A stretch of DNA of 64,000 bases from JAGTVG01 sp963699805 (GCA_963699805.1 CAVOVH010000005.1:992001-1056000); one strand, 5' to 3'. Shown: positions 18,010-27,601, counted from the first letter of the stretch. Notes: generated by a model not told the origin, from the letters alone. Numbers and translations are program-made.

Positions 18010-19277
18010 GAAGAGATGCCAGCATAACGTATAACCTTGACTGGATGGTTTTATTCATCTACGGGATTCTTGTGATCACGGGATGGCTGAATATCTATGC
18101 CTCCGTCTATGAGGAAGGTGCAGGTATGAATATTTTTGATTTTTCGCTCAATTCAGGCAAACAACTCATCTGGATCGCCAGTACCATCGTAATTTTCATC
18201 ATTGTGATGTCCATTGATTTCAAATTCTATGAATCCGTATCATACCTGGTTTATGGATTGGTTATATTCATGCTGTTATTTGTCCTGGTTTTTGGCTCCA
18301 AGGTTTCCGGTGCCCGATCATGGTTTGAGATAGGTTCATTTTTTAAGATTCAGCCTTCGGAATTCGCTAAATTTGCTACCGCTCTTGCACTGGCGAAGTA
18401 CATTGGTCAGCCCTCCTTTAAATTCAGCAATCTTTCACAACTAGCCACGGTTTTTGCAATTATGTTGGCGCCCATGCTCCTGATCGTACTCCAACCGGAT
18501 GCGGGTACGGCCCTGATCTTTATTTCTTTTATGATCGTTTTTTACCGGGAAGGCTTGACGCCATATGTCTTAATTATAGGTGTATTTTTTGTGATGCTGT
18601 TCATACTCTCCCTGTTCATCGATCAATTGTACATTATTCTTGGTATCGGCCTTTTTACTGCCATTGCCATTGGTTTTTCAGAAAAAACATTTAAAAGAAT
18701 AACCTCTATACTCATTATTGCTGCGGTCACGATCGGGGTTACCCTGAGTGTGGATTATTTTCAGGATAATATTTTAAAACCACATCACCAGAAACGTCTC
18801 AGGGTCCTTATCAATCCGAATTCGGATCCACTGGGCGATGGATGGAACGTAACCCAGTCAAAGATTGCCATTGGGTCAGGACGTCTCTGGGGGAAAGGAT
18901 TTCTGCAAGGAACCCAGACAAAATTCGATTTTGTACCGGAACAATCGACTGATTTTATTTTTTGTACACTGGGGGAAGAACTTGGATGGGCCGGTACCTC
19001 CTTTATGATTCTCTTGTTTACTTTGCTGATCCTGAGAATTCTATTCATCGCCGAAAGACAGAAATCCCGATTTGCTCGTGTGTATGGGTATGGGGTAGCC
19101 TCGATCATCTTTTTTCATTTTACGATCAACATTGGTATGACCATCGGTTTATTTCCGGTAATCGGCATACCACTCCCTTTCCTGAGTTATGGGGGATCTT
19201 CATTGTGGGGGTTCTCGATCCTGCTTTTTATCCTTCTAAAACTCGATGCACACAGGATGCAGATCCTTAACAGATAG
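18006..19277 (+). CDS. rodA: SEDS-family peptidoglycan glycosyltransferase RodA
   Basis: 423 residues, about ten membrane helices. It starts from the TTG inside the mrdA stop overlap. Family motifs are present: KVSGARSWFEIGSFFKIQPSE in the first half (with the SEDS R-W and QPSE), QPDAGTALIF, the large periplasmic loop around NPNSDPLGDGWNVTQSKIAIGSG, and the C-terminal IGIPLPFLSYGGSS signature. It polymerises lipid II at the lateral wall together with PBP2. Last gene of the operon; a convergent gene ends 31 bases beyond. Confidence 0.97.
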   Translation: MRRDASITYNLDWMVLFIYGILVITGWLNIYASVYEEGAGMNIFDFSLNSGKQLIWIASTIVIFIIVMSIDFKFYESVSYLVYGLVIFMLLFVLVFGSKVSGARSWFEIGSFFKIQPSEFAKFATALALAKYIGQPSFKFSNLSQLATVFAIMLAPMLLIVLQPDAGTALIFISFMIVFYREGLTPYVLIIGVFFVMLFILSLFIDQLYIILGIGLFTAIAIGFSEKTFKRITSILIIAAVTIGVTLSVDYFQDNILKPHHQKRLRVLINPNSDPLGDGWNVTQSKIAIGSGRLWGKGFLQGTQTKFDFVPEQSTDFIFCTLGEELGWAGTSFMILLFTLLILRILFIAERQKSRFARVYGYGVASIIFFHFTINIGMTIGLFPVIGIPLPFLSYGGSSLWGFSILLFILLKLDAHRMQILNR

Positions 19278-19307
19278 GATGAGGGAATAATTTGTGAATT
19301 TCCGGAA

Positions 19308-20327
19308 TTAAATGAACTTCTTATCAATGACCGACATAAAATCAATCACAGCTTCGCTCTCATCATTCCAGATCCTGGGATTAAAATAGTTGTTTTCAAG
19401 ATATTCCAGGGCTTCTTTTCGATTATCGCACTGATCAAGAAAATCAATAACCTGATTAAATTCATCATCGCTGTTCTGAAATAATTCCTTGACAAACATG
19501 AATTTCTGGTGTATCGAGATGTTCTTTCTGATACTGTCGATCTTTTGCTTTTGATGGAAATGGAGGACTGTATCGGCAGTATCTTTCTCGAGTTCCTGTA
19601 CCAAGGTATGTTTTGAATCTTTATATTGACCCAAGACTGAAGGATCGGATTCCTTGACCGGAGGATTTTGTTTTTTCTCTTCAGCTTTCCGATCCACCTC
19701 CATGTATATCTTTTGAAGATAGAGAGGATCAACCTCAGAAAATCTTTCGAGATAGCGATCCGGCTCTTCCGGTGCAAAATTTATCTCCTCACAGACTTTA
19801 TTAAAGAGATTTTTGGTTTCTTCAGCAGCAAATGTTTCTTTTTCACTCAATTTTATTTTGTTCAGAAAGGCTTCAAATAATTCCCCGTTGATCTTGATGA
19901 ATTTTTTCTTATTCAGGAGTTCAGTTTTATCATAAGTGGCTTTTGATCCGCCAAGTTCCTGGTGAAAAAATTTATAGGGGGAAAATATTAAATACAAAGT
20001 ATCGATTACGGCACCAACCAGTAAGGGTTGAAAATGTTTTTTATCGATCCAGATATTTTTCGAAAGTATATTCATCAACTCCTGAAGTTTGGCGGTCACC
20101 GCTTCATCTTCATAATTGAAAAATGGACTTTTCAGTTTATCGGCCTCTTTTTTCCATGGGTCCATTAATCTTTTGATGATAAAAAGATTAATCTGTTTTA
20201 TATTGGTTAGTTCAAGAATTTCCTCACCACGGATCTTAGATTTGGTCTCAAAAAAGATCTGGATGATCAGTTCTGAATAAGTTTCGGCGTAGGATTTTAT
20301 GTATTGACCGTTAATAACGCTTTCCAT
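19308..20327 (-). CDS. Conserved Bacteroidota hypothetical protein
   Basis: 339 residues, mainly helical and charged, without signal peptide or membrane helix. The N-terminal ~170 residues look like a compact helical domain; a Lys/Glu-rich linker follows (about 195-250). The C-terminal block ISIHQKFMFVKELFQNSDDEFNQVIDFLD with a later EALEYLENNYF resembles a segment that I associate with uncharacterised Bacteroidota proteins, but I cannot name a function. It is convergent with rodA and has about 170 bases of AT-rich DNA to the divergent tdk. Confidence 0.7.
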   Translation of the reverse strand: MESVINGQYIKSYAETYSELIIQIFFETKSKIRGEEILELTNIKQINLFIIKRLMDPWKKEADKLKSPFFNYEDEAVTAKLQELMNILSKNIWIDKKHFQPLLVGAVIDTLYLIFSPYKFFHQELGGSKATYDKTELLNKKKFIKINGELFEAFLNKIKLSEKETFAAEETKNLFNKVCEEINFAPEEPDRYLERFSEVDPLYLQKIYMEVDRKAEEKKQNPPVKESDPSVLGQYKDSKHTLVQELEKDTADTVLHFHQKQKIDSIRKNISIHQKFMFVKELFQNSDDEFNQVIDFLDQCDNRKEALEYLENNYFNPRIWNDESEAVIDFMSVIDKKFI

Positions 20328-20495
20328 AAAGTAGCAACACTTAAATGATAAATTCTTTTAGAAAAATAACGAAATTGAAGTTAATATGATGTACAATTCA
20401 CGTATTTTAAATGAAAATATTAAATTATTGTAACAGTAATATTGAGATTGAGACGTCATTACCTTGTAAATTTTGTGAATGAAATGATTTGAAAA

Positions 20496-21086
20496 ATGTT
20501 TGTTGAACCTAATTTAGGAATGTCCCACCCCAAATACCAACCTCAGACAGGATGGATAGAGATCATTTGTGGGGCCATGTTTTCGGGAAAGACAGAAGAG
20601 CTGATACGTCGGCTCAACCGGGCCATCATTGCCCGACAGAAAGTGGAAATATTTAAACCGGTGATGGATACCCGGTATCATAACCGGTTGGTGGTTTCCC
20701 ACAATGAAAGTCAGATTCGATCCACTCCTGTACAGTTCGCCAATGACCTGTTGTTGCTGGCGGAAGAATCTGACGTGATAGGCATTGATGAAGCCCAGTT
20801 TTTTGATCATAACCTGGTCAATATTGCCAATCAACTGGCTAACAGCGGTAAAAGAGTGATCATCGCCGGACTGGACATGGATTTTAAAGGGAAGCCTTTT
20901 GGACCCATGCCAGCCCTGATGGCAATCGCTGAGTTCGTTACCAAAGTTCATCCGATCTGTATCCGTTGTGGTCAGATTGCACATTATTCTCATCGATTGG
21001 GAACTTCCGACGAAACGGTTGTCCTGGGAGAAAAAGAAACCTATGAGCCTTTATGCAGATCCTGTTTTCTTGAGATGAAAATGTAA
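20496..21086 (+). CDS. tdk: Thymidine kinase, type II
   Basis: 196 residues. Phosphorylates thymidine with ATP for salvage. The P-loop is GAMFSGKTEELIRR; the Asp-Glu-Ala block DVIGIDEAQFFD holds the catalytic acidic residue, and GLDMDFKGKPFG is the substrate lasso region. A zinc site is formed by CIRCG and CRSC. The first ~16 residues before GWIEIICG are slightly longer than in E. coli. Single-gene placement, with recO 42 bases downstream on the same strand. Confidence 0.96.
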   Translation: MFVEPNLGMSHPKYQPQTGWIEIICGAMFSGKTEELIRRLNRAIIARQKVEIFKPVMDTRYHNRLVVSHNESQIRSTPVQFANDLLLLAEESDVIGIDEAQFFDHNLVNIANQLANSGKRVIIAGLDMDFKGKPFGPMPALMAIAEFVTKVHPICIRCGQIAHYSHRLGTSDETVVLGEKETYEPLCRSCFLEMKM

Positions 21087-21128
21087 ACGTGGAAACGAGG
21101 ATGTGCATTTTTATTGTGATTCTTTGAT

Positions 21129-21818
21129 ATGAAATTCAAAACCCGGAGTATCGTTTTTAATTATGTAAAATTCAGGGAATCGTCCATCATAGCCAGGATA
21201 TATACGGAGCAATATGGATTAAAGAATTACATCATCAATAATGTAAGGAGCATCAAACCGAAATATCCCGTATCACTTTTCCAGCCATTGACCCAACTCG
21301 ACATGGTGGTTTATAATAAACCCGAGTCAGAAATCAATCGTATTGCGGAAATTAAATGTATGAATCCATTTCATTCCATCCCGTTTGATGTGTTAAAATC
21401 CACAGTATGTTTGTTTCTGACAGAGATTCTATATAAAGTACTCCGGGAGGAAGAATCCAATAAAGAACTTTTCAATTTTCTGGTCAGTTCATTTAATTTT
21501 TATGATAACTCGGATGAGCATCATACGAATTTTCATTTGCAATTTCTGATCAAGCTGACAAGCTATCTTGGTATTAATCCCATCAATGTGGATGAAATCA
21601 TCAGTGAAACCAAATCTTCAGGATCGACCTATCTCGTTTCCGAACCAGAAAAGAGACAATTCGACCAGCTTATACATCATGAATATCATAAATATGTTGA
21701 TATAAGTAATCCGGGAAGAAGAAAAATGCTGACACTGATCCTTCTTTTTTATCAGCATCATTTTGATCATATTTCGGAAATAAAATCCTACAAGATTTTA
21801 CGGGAAGTTTTTAACTAA
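21129..21818 (+). CDS. recO: DNA repair protein RecO
   Basis: 229 residues. RecO loads RecA onto SSB-coated DNA in the RecFOR pathway. The N-terminal OB-fold shows TRSIVFNYVKFRESSIIARIYTE and the KNYIINNVRSIKPKYPVSLFQPLTQLDMVVY block characteristic of Bacteroidota RecO. The helical C-terminal part follows. The four-cysteine zinc motif of some RecO proteins is absent, which is common in this phylum. Follows tdk closely. Confidence 0.9.
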   Translation: MKFKTRSIVFNYVKFRESSIIARIYTEQYGLKNYIINNVRSIKPKYPVSLFQPLTQLDMVVYNKPESEINRIAEIKCMNPFHSIPFDVLKSTVCLFLTEILYKVLREEESNKELFNFLVSSFNFYDNSDEHHTNFHLQFLIKLTSYLGINPINVDEIISETKSSGSTYLVSEPEKRQFDQLIHHEYHKYVDISNPGRRKMLTLILLFYQHHFDHISEIKSYKILREVFN

Positions 21819-21854
21819 AATACCAGGTCTTTTGATAAATACCGATTTTATTCG

Positions 21855-22055
21855 TCAGACAGGAACGTTTGAGAAATGCTTATTCAAAATCGCATAATAA
21901 ATATCCCCGAACTGATCATAACACCATTTTTTTAATTCCTGTAACTCAGGTTGGAGTAATTCCTTAATGGCTTTCACTAATTCTTTTTCAAATAAGTTAC
22001 TATCAAAACTCACTTTTTTGAGAATCGTTTTTACATATTCTAACATCGCCATCAT
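21855..22055 (-). CDS. Small conserved helical protein
   Basis: 66 residues from an ATG at 22055 (a second at 22049 gives a nearly equal product). It reads LEYVKTILKKVSFDSNLFEKELVKAIKELL with a later WCYDQFGD, amphipathic helices with no membrane part. Short proteins of this shape are common single genes in Bacteroidota; function unknown. Convergent with recO (37 bases) and divergent from the batD-like gene. Its strong codon and hydrophobic pattern make it more likely real than a shadow. Confidence 0.7.
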   Translation of the reverse strand: MMAMLEYVKTILKKVSFDSNLFEKELVKAIKELLQPELQELKKWCYDQFGDIYYAILNKHFSNVPV

Positions 22056-22161
22056 AGTTTTGGTTAAAAAAATCTGAATTATAAATGATATTTATAATGA
22101 ATAAATCGTTTCTCTCTTGTGGGAATATAACAAAAACCTTATCCAAATGAAAAGAATGAAT

Positions 22162-22169
22162 TAATTTTG
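22162..22169 (+). promoter_or_regulatory. Putative -7 box for the batD-like gene
   Basis: TAATTTTG matches TAnnTTTG 22 bases before the ATG at 22191. A -33 TTG is not found at the proper distance. A short GAGGTG just before the start may serve as a ribosome binding site, unusual in this window. Confidence 0.4.
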
Positions 22170-22190
22170 TTAGTTAAAAATTGAGGTGTT

Positions 22191-23663
22191 ATGATACTTC
22201 CGAAATTCCTCATGCTGGTGTTACAGTCATATCATATTTTAAGTATATGTACGATATTAAGCCTATTTGGTTTTAGGGCATTTGCACAGCAGGTCTCCAT
22301 TCAGTTGGGACCGGACGAGATCGCCTTGAATGAACCCTTTGCCATTACTATTACCGCTGAGAATGACCAGTTGAGAACCTATGGGCAATTCCCTGATATT
22401 CCCGGATTTTCAAAACGCGGTACCTCTTCCTCCAGCTCTACCAACATCATTAATGGGAGAGTGACATCCAGGCAGAGCATCATCCAGAATTATGTAGCCA
22501 ATGCAGAAGGCACCTATGTGATTGAACCCTTTACGATGGAGATCAATGGAAAGGAAGTACAATCGCCGGGCAAAACCGTTCGCGTTGGACCCCCATCCCA
22601 GCAGAGAAATCCGGTGGACCCATTTGCTACAGATCCTTTTGAGGATTTTTTCGGGAGGCCCGATCGTTCGGAAGAATTTGTCGATATTAAGGAGGATGCT
22701 TTCCTGGCGTTGACTGCCAGCAAAAATGAGGTTTATGTCGGGGAAGGATTTACCATGACACTGGCTTTTTATGTTGCGGAAGACAATCGGGCCCCTTTGC
22801 AATTTTTTGAACCTGCCAAACAGTTATCAGAAATTCTTAAAGAACTGAAGCCAAGTAATTGCTGGGAAGAGAATTACAATATCGATAACCTGAATGCGGA
22901 ATCGGTGATCATCAATAATAAACGATACAGTCAGTATAAAATATACCAGGCAACCTATTTCCCCTTGAACCTGGATCCCATATCCTTTCCCCAGGTACCT
23001 TTTAAAATGATCAAATATAAAGTGGCTAAAAATCCTTCTTTTTTTGGAAGGACCAGGCAGGAAGATTTCAAGACCTATTACACTAAACCACAACGGATTA
23101 CCATTAAGGATCTGCCCCCACATCCCCTGAAAGAACAGGTATCGGTCGGGAATTACAAACTGAAGGAAGAGATAAGTGATAATGAATTGGAAACCGGACG
23201 AAGTTTTAACTATTCCTTTTCGGTTTATGGAGAGGGGAATATTTCGGCCATCACCCGCCCGGAACCCGTTTCCGATCTGATATTTGAAATTTATCCTCCC
23301 AATATCAGGCAGAATATCAACCGGGGCAATAATCGTGTGACCGGAAACAAAACTTTCAATTATTATATCATACCCGATGAACCCGGCGAATACCATCTTT
23401 CAGATTATTTCAGCTGGGTGTATTTTAATCCAGTAATCCATTCTTATGATACTTTGACCTCTGAAATGACCCTGCATGTTACCGGGGAAAGTAAACGGAA
23501 TGATCAAATACAATCCAATGATTTGGGCACCTTTTATGATCAGATCGAAATAGAAAATAATCACCTGTCAGATCTTCATCGTGATCAGTGGGTTAAAACT
23601 TTTGCTAACCTGTTTATTTTAATTATGTTAGGGGCCTCAATCTACTTTGTAGTCAAAAAATAA
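22191..23663 (+). CDS. BatD-family protein
   Basis: 490 residues. An N-terminal signal segment (about 10-32) precedes QQVSIQLGPDEIALNEPFAITI, the start of the first beta domain; three such immunoglobulin-like domains fill the periplasmic part, and one membrane helix closes the protein (about 468-486) with a KK tail. This is the BatD architecture. In many genomes BatD is encoded in a moxR-batA-batB-batC-batD-batE operon tied to oxygen or stress tolerance, but here no other bat gene is nearby and aroC follows after three bases. It could be a paralogue working elsewhere. Confidence 0.88.
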   Translation: MILPKFLMLVLQSYHILSICTILSLFGFRAFAQQVSIQLGPDEIALNEPFAITITAENDQLRTYGQFPDIPGFSKRGTSSSSSTNIINGRVTSRQSIIQNYVANAEGTYVIEPFTMEINGKEVQSPGKTVRVGPPSQQRNPVDPFATDPFEDFFGRPDRSEEFVDIKEDAFLALTASKNEVYVGEGFTMTLAFYVAEDNRAPLQFFEPAKQLSEILKELKPSNCWEENYNIDNLNAESVIINNKRYSQYKIYQATYFPLNLDPISFPQVPFKMIKYKVAKNPSFFGRTRQEDFKTYYTKPQRITIKDLPPHPLKEQVSVGNYKLKEEISDNELETGRSFNYSFSVYGEGNISAITRPEPVSDLIFEIYPPNIRQNINRGNNRVTGNKTFNYYIIPDEPGEYHLSDYFSWVYFNPVIHSYDTLTSEMTLHVTGESKRNDQIQSNDLGTFYDQIEIENNHLSDLHRDQWVKTFANLFILIMLGASIYFVVKK

Positions 23664-23666
23664 TCC

Positions 23667-24743
23667 ATGGGCAATACATTCGGTGAAATTTTCAGAATCA
23701 CAACGTTCGGAGAATCGCATGGCCCCGCCATAGGGGTTATCATCGATGGATGTCCAGCAGGATTGAAGATTGATGAAGATTTTATTACAAAGCAGCTTGC
23801 CAGGAGAAAACCAGGTCAATCTAAGATCACCACACAAAGAAAAGAAAGCGATCATCCTGAAATTTTATCCGGTGTATTCGAGGGAAAAAGTACCGGGACG
23901 CCTTTATGTATTGTCATCCGCAACGAGGATCCCCGGAGTAAGGATTACAGTCACATCGCTGAAAAATTCAGGCCTTCACATGCTGATTATACCTATCAGG
24001 AAAAATACGGGATCCGTGATTACCGGGGAGGGGGCCGGAGTTCTGCCAGGGAAACGGCTGCACGGGTTGCTGCCGGTGCTGTTGCCAGTTTATTTTTGAA
24101 GGAGAAGGGTATCGAGGTGAAAGCCTTTGTTTCTCAGGTAGGTCCTATCAGTCTGGATATTCCCTATCAGCGCCTCAACCTGGATCAAACCGACGCTAAT
24201 ATCGTTAGGTGTCCGGATCCTGCCATTGCCGGGAAGATGATTGACTTTATAGATCAGACCCGGAAAAAACGGGACACCATCGGTGGTGTCATAACGGGGA
24301 TCATCTGTGGAGTGCCGGTTGGATTGGGAGAACCTGTTTTTGATAAATTGCATGCCAATTTGGGGAAGGCCATGCTGAGCATCAATGCGGTAAAGGGATT
24401 CGAATATGGAAGTGGTTTTGAAGGGGTACAGATGTACGGGTCAATGCACAATGATGAATTTTTCAAGGATGATAACAAGATAAAAACCCGTACCAATTAT
24501 TCTGGAGGAATTCAGGGCGGTATTTCAAATGGTCAGGATATCTATTTCCGGGTCGCTTTCAAACCAGTAGCTACCCTTATGAAATCTCAAAAAAGCATCG
24601 ACCTGAAAGGGGAAGAAACAACTGTCGAGGGAAAAGGAAGGCATGATCCATGTGTCGTCCCCAGGGCAGTTCCCATCGTGGAAGCCATGGCTGCCCTTGT
24701 CATCGCAGATCATTATTTACTCAACCTGAAAGTAAAAATCTGA
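23667..24743 (+). CDS. aroC: Chorismate synthase
   Basis: 358 residues, full length. It converts EPSP to chorismate with reduced FMN. Signature blocks: FRITTFGESHGPAIGVIIDGCPAG, GKSTGTPLCIVI, the RGGGRSSARETAARVAAGA nucleotide-binding loop, and RTNYSGGIQGGISNGQDI. The last bases TGATG make a four-base overlap-type junction with the next gene's start. It lies three bases after the batD-like stop, so the two share a transcript. Confidence 0.98.
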   Translation: MGNTFGEIFRITTFGESHGPAIGVIIDGCPAGLKIDEDFITKQLARRKPGQSKITTQRKESDHPEILSGVFEGKSTGTPLCIVIRNEDPRSKDYSHIAEKFRPSHADYTYQEKYGIRDYRGGGRSSARETAARVAAGAVASLFLKEKGIEVKAFVSQVGPISLDIPYQRLNLDQTDANIVRCPDPAIAGKMIDFIDQTRKKRDTIGGVITGIICGVPVGLGEPVFDKLHANLGKAMLSINAVKGFEYGSGFEGVQMYGSMHNDEFFKDDNKIKTRTNYSGGIQGGISNGQDIYFRVAFKPVATLMKSQKSIDLKGEETTVEGKGRHDPCVVPRAVPIVEAMAALVIADHYLLNLKVKI

Positions 24744-26035
24744 TGTGGAAATTACCCCTGCATACAAAAATAATCATTGGTCTGATTGCTGGTTTGTTAT
24801 TCGGGCTGGCCAGCATATTTTTTAAGATCCCATCCTTTATCACCATCGACTACCTCAAACCAGTAGGCGTTATTTTTGTGAATGCATTAAAAATGATTGC
24901 GGTTCCCCTGATCATCGCCTCATTGATTGTGGGAGTGGCCAACCTTGGAGACATCTCAAAATTATCAAGAATGGGTGGGAAAACAGTGGCTTTATACCTC
25001 ATTACCACCACCATCGCCACCACCATCGGGTTGTTTATCGTGAATATTATTCAACCTGGTCATGTGATTACCCCGGAAACCCGGGAGGAAATACTGGGGA
25101 TCTATTCCCCCGAAGCACTCGCTACCACCGGGCAGGCAGAAATAATTAAAAAACAGGGTCCCCTGGAACCGCTCGTTCGGATGGTTCCTGTTAATTTTTT
25201 CAGTGCAACCACCGACAATTCCAACATGTTGCAAGTCGTTTTTTTTTCATTGATCTTTGGCATTGCGATTCTGAAAGTTCCCAAGGATAAAAGTAGGACA
25301 GTCATCGCCTTTTTTGAGGGAGCCAATGAGGTGATCCTTACGATCATTCATTTTATCATGGCCCTGGCTCCTTTCGGGGTATTTGCCCTCATCGCTGCAT
25401 TGATTGTAGAACTGGCTGGGGATAATCCCTCCAAAGCCTGGGAGATCCTCTCCGCTTTGCTGGTTTATTCCTTTTCCGTATTAATTGGTTTATTGATCAT
25501 GATCCTGGTCATTTATCCATTGATTTTCAAAATATTCACCAAGGTTAAGTATAAGAGGTTTTTCAAAGGGATCCGGGAGGCCCAGCTTCTGGCATTCAGT
25601 ACCAGCAGCAGTTCAGCCACACTGCCGGTCACCATGGAATGCGTGGAAAAGAACCTGCGTGTTTCGGAGCAAGTCACCAGTTTTGTACTTCCCCTAGGGG
25701 CTACGATCAATATGGATGGTACCAGTCTTTACCAGAGTGTGGCTGCTGTATTTATTGCTCAGGCGATGGGGCTTCATCTTACCCTGGGGAACCAGATTAT
25801 GATCGTCATTACGGCCACCCTGGCATCGATTGGATCAGCCGGTGTACCCGGTGCGGGCATGGTCATGCTGGTCATAGTCCTGGAAGCCATCGGAATTCCT
25901 GCAGCCGGGCTCGCACTGATCATTGCTCCTGACCGTATTCTAGATATGTGCCGGACCATTGTGAACATTACGGGCGATGCCACTGTAGCCATGACCATTG
26001 CCAGTACAGAAGGAGAGGATGTTGGAGATAATTAA
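24743..26035 (+). CDS. DAACS-family dicarboxylate or amino acid:cation symporter
   Basis: 430 residues from the ATG overlapping the aroC stop (MWKLPLHTKIIIGLIAGLLFG); an upstream in-frame ATG at 24650 would add 31 residues lying inside aroC and of no membrane character. About eight helices and two re-entrant loops are visible. The hairpin-1 serine-rich motif is FSTSSSSATLPVT, helix 7 has INMDGTSLYQ and hairpin 2 includes GSAGVPGAGM, all diagnostic of the glutamate/dicarboxylate carrier (GltP/DctA) family. Substrate is probably glutamate, aspartate or a C4-dicarboxylate. Confidence 0.94.
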   Translation: MWKLPLHTKIIIGLIAGLLFGLASIFFKIPSFITIDYLKPVGVIFVNALKMIAVPLIIASLIVGVANLGDISKLSRMGGKTVALYLITTTIATTIGLFIVNIIQPGHVITPETREEILGIYSPEALATTGQAEIIKKQGPLEPLVRMVPVNFFSATTDNSNMLQVVFFSLIFGIAILKVPKDKSRTVIAFFEGANEVILTIIHFIMALAPFGVFALIAALIVELAGDNPSKAWEILSALLVYSFSVLIGLLIMILVIYPLIFKIFTKVKYKRFFKGIREAQLLAFSTSSSSATLPVTMECVEKNLRVSEQVTSFVLPLGATINMDGTSLYQSVAAVFIAQAMGLHLTLGNQIMIVITATLASIGSAGVPGAGMVMLVIVLEAIGIPAAGLALIIAPDRILDMCRTIVNITGDATVAMTIASTEGEDVGDN

Positions 26036-26085
26036 AAAACCCTGGACATTCAAAAATCAGTTAAATAAATAAAATCTATTTTACC

Positions 26086-26655
26086 ATGAATAAAGCCACA
26101 CATATATACTTTGAACAAAGTCCGAATCCGAATTCATTAAAATTCGTTCTGAATTATTTGATCGTTCCGGAAGATATATCTTATGATTTCCCTGATCCAG
26201 CATCCACCGCGAAAGCTCCACTGGCCAAAGAATTATTTGCCTTCGATTATGTGAAACGGGTATTTTTCATGAATAATTTTATCACCATCACCAAGGAGGA
26301 TACGGTGGACTGGATGGAGATCCGCGATGAGTTGAAAGCATTTATCCGTGAATACCTGGATGAAAATAAACCCATCGTGATCGAGGAAGACTCATCCCGG
26401 GAGAATCAGGTCGAAAATGAAAGTGAGCTTGATCTGAAAATCAGGATGTTGCTTGAGGAGTACGTCCGGCCTGCAGTTGAACAGGATGGAGGAGCCATTG
26501 AGTATCATTCTTTTAAGGATGGAACGGTAAAAGTACTTCTTCAGGGATCCTGCAGTGGCTGCCCGTCTTCCATGCTGACCTTGAAGGCCGGAATCGAGAA
26601 TTTATTAAAAACAATGATCCCGGAGGTAAAAGCGGTCGAAGCAGAAGGGATCTAA
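26086..26655 (+). CDS. NifU/Nfu-type iron-sulfur cluster scaffold protein
   Basis: 189 residues. The N-terminal part (about 1-90, YFEQSPNPNSLKFVLN) is an Nfu N-terminal domain. A charged linker follows, then the NifU-like C-terminal domain with RPAVEQDGGAIEYHSF and the cluster-binding CSGCPSS (C-x-x-C). These proteins carry [4Fe-4S] clusters to target apo-enzymes. The Asp-Gly-Gly block before the cysteines is complete. Placed 50 bases after the symporter; convergent with the next gene, overlapping it by four bases. Confidence 0.94.
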   Translation: MNKATHIYFEQSPNPNSLKFVLNYLIVPEDISYDFPDPASTAKAPLAKELFAFDYVKRVFFMNNFITITKEDTVDWMEIRDELKAFIREYLDENKPIVIEEDSSRENQVENESELDLKIRMLLEEYVRPAVEQDGGAIEYHSFKDGTVKVLLQGSCSGCPSSMLTLKAGIENLLKTMIPEVKAVEAEGI

Positions 26656-27452
26656 CGTTTTTTTGCCTTTTTATGTGATTCAATGATATGTTTTGATATC
26701 AGGGAATAGATTTCCATCAGATCTTCTTTGTTTTCCAACATTTCCATATGCAGGTCCATGGTTTCCAGGTCACGCCGGATAGCCGGACCCGTTTGTCCTG
26801 CCTCCGGACCCACTGTAAATATTTTATGAACCATGGATTGCGTGATGGGCTTTAAAAGATCAAAATCAATTTGCCGTTCATCCAGTATTTTTTTTGCAAT
26901 TGAAAAAAGATGGTTTGAAAAATTCGTGGCTATGACTGCAGATAAATGCACGGCACGACGTTGATCACTATTTATCTTGAATATATTTTTGGATAATCCT
27001 TTTGAAAGCTGGAGCAATTGTTCTATTCCGGATTTCGAACTGGATTCAAGGAAAACCGGCATTTCACGAAAATCTATCTGGATTCCTTTTGTGAACGTCT
27101 GTAATGGATAAAATACTCCAATACTGGCAGCCGCTGATTTTTCAAGTACACTGAGGGGTTGACATCCGGAGGTGTGTACAAGTTGACAGCCTTCCGGCAT
27201 CACAATTTCTGAAACGATCTCTTTGATCACAACATCACTGACGGCAATCATGATCAGATCAACCGGGTCATTTGAGAAGTTTAAATTTTTTTTTAATTCG
27301 GCCCTGTAAAGTCGATCCATCAATTGATGCGCATTTTTTTTGGTTCTATTAAATACCAGGCTGATTCTATGCCCATTATTTTCAAAAGCAGGACCCAGAT
27401 GCCAGGCCAGGTTACCGGCACCAATGAGGGCTATATTATAATATTCACGCAT
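26652..27452 (-). CDS. Rossmann-fold DUF2520 protein (F420-dependent/ketopantoate-reductase-like)
   Basis: 266 residues from the ATG at 27452 (MREYYNIALIGAGNLAWHLG). An ATG 17 codons upstream (27503) is possible, but the extra peptide has no family feature and a TACTTTG box lies inside it. The dinucleotide-binding GAGNLAWHL is at about residues 11-19, the middle shows VHTSGCQPLSVL and VFYPLQTFT as in DUF2520 proteins, and the C-terminal helical domain has AVIATNFSNHL. Such proteins are predicted NAD(P)-dependent dehydrogenases without a defined substrate. Confidence 0.85.
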   Translation of the reverse strand: MREYYNIALIGAGNLAWHLGPAFENNGHRISLVFNRTKKNAHQLMDRLYRAELKKNLNFSNDPVDLIMIAVSDVVIKEIVSEIVMPEGCQLVHTSGCQPLSVLEKSAAASIGVFYPLQTFTKGIQIDFREMPVFLESSSKSGIEQLLQLSKGLSKNIFKINSDQRRAVHLSAVIATNFSNHLFSIAKKILDERQIDFDLLKPITQSMVHKIFTVGPEAGQTGPAIRRDLETMDLHMEMLENKEDLMEIYSLISKHIIESHKKAKKR

Positions 27453-27575
27453 ACATATTTGCTTATTTTTTTCAAAGTAAGACAATCCTTGAAAGATTGC
27501 CATTTTTAGAACGAGTTTATAATAGGTAGATCAACCGGGGAGATGCACACGGGAAGAGGGAAATATAAACTGGTG

Positions 27576-27601
27576 AAAAAAAAACCCCGCCAAAGGCGGG
27601 G
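27576..27601 (-). terminator. Intrinsic terminator of the VOC-family gene
   Basis: Read on the minus strand, a GC-rich hairpin CCCCGCC/GGCGGGG (27585-27591 with 27595-27601, three-base loop) is followed by a run of nine T. It lies 35 bases after the stop of the gene ending at 27636. Strong stem and T-tract make this a confident rho-independent terminator. Confidence 0.88.

Noticed and set aside
24650..24742. Upstream ATG extension of the DAACS symporter
   Set aside because: The extra 31 residues fall within aroC and lack membrane or signal character; ATG overlapping the aroC stop fits the normal N-terminus.
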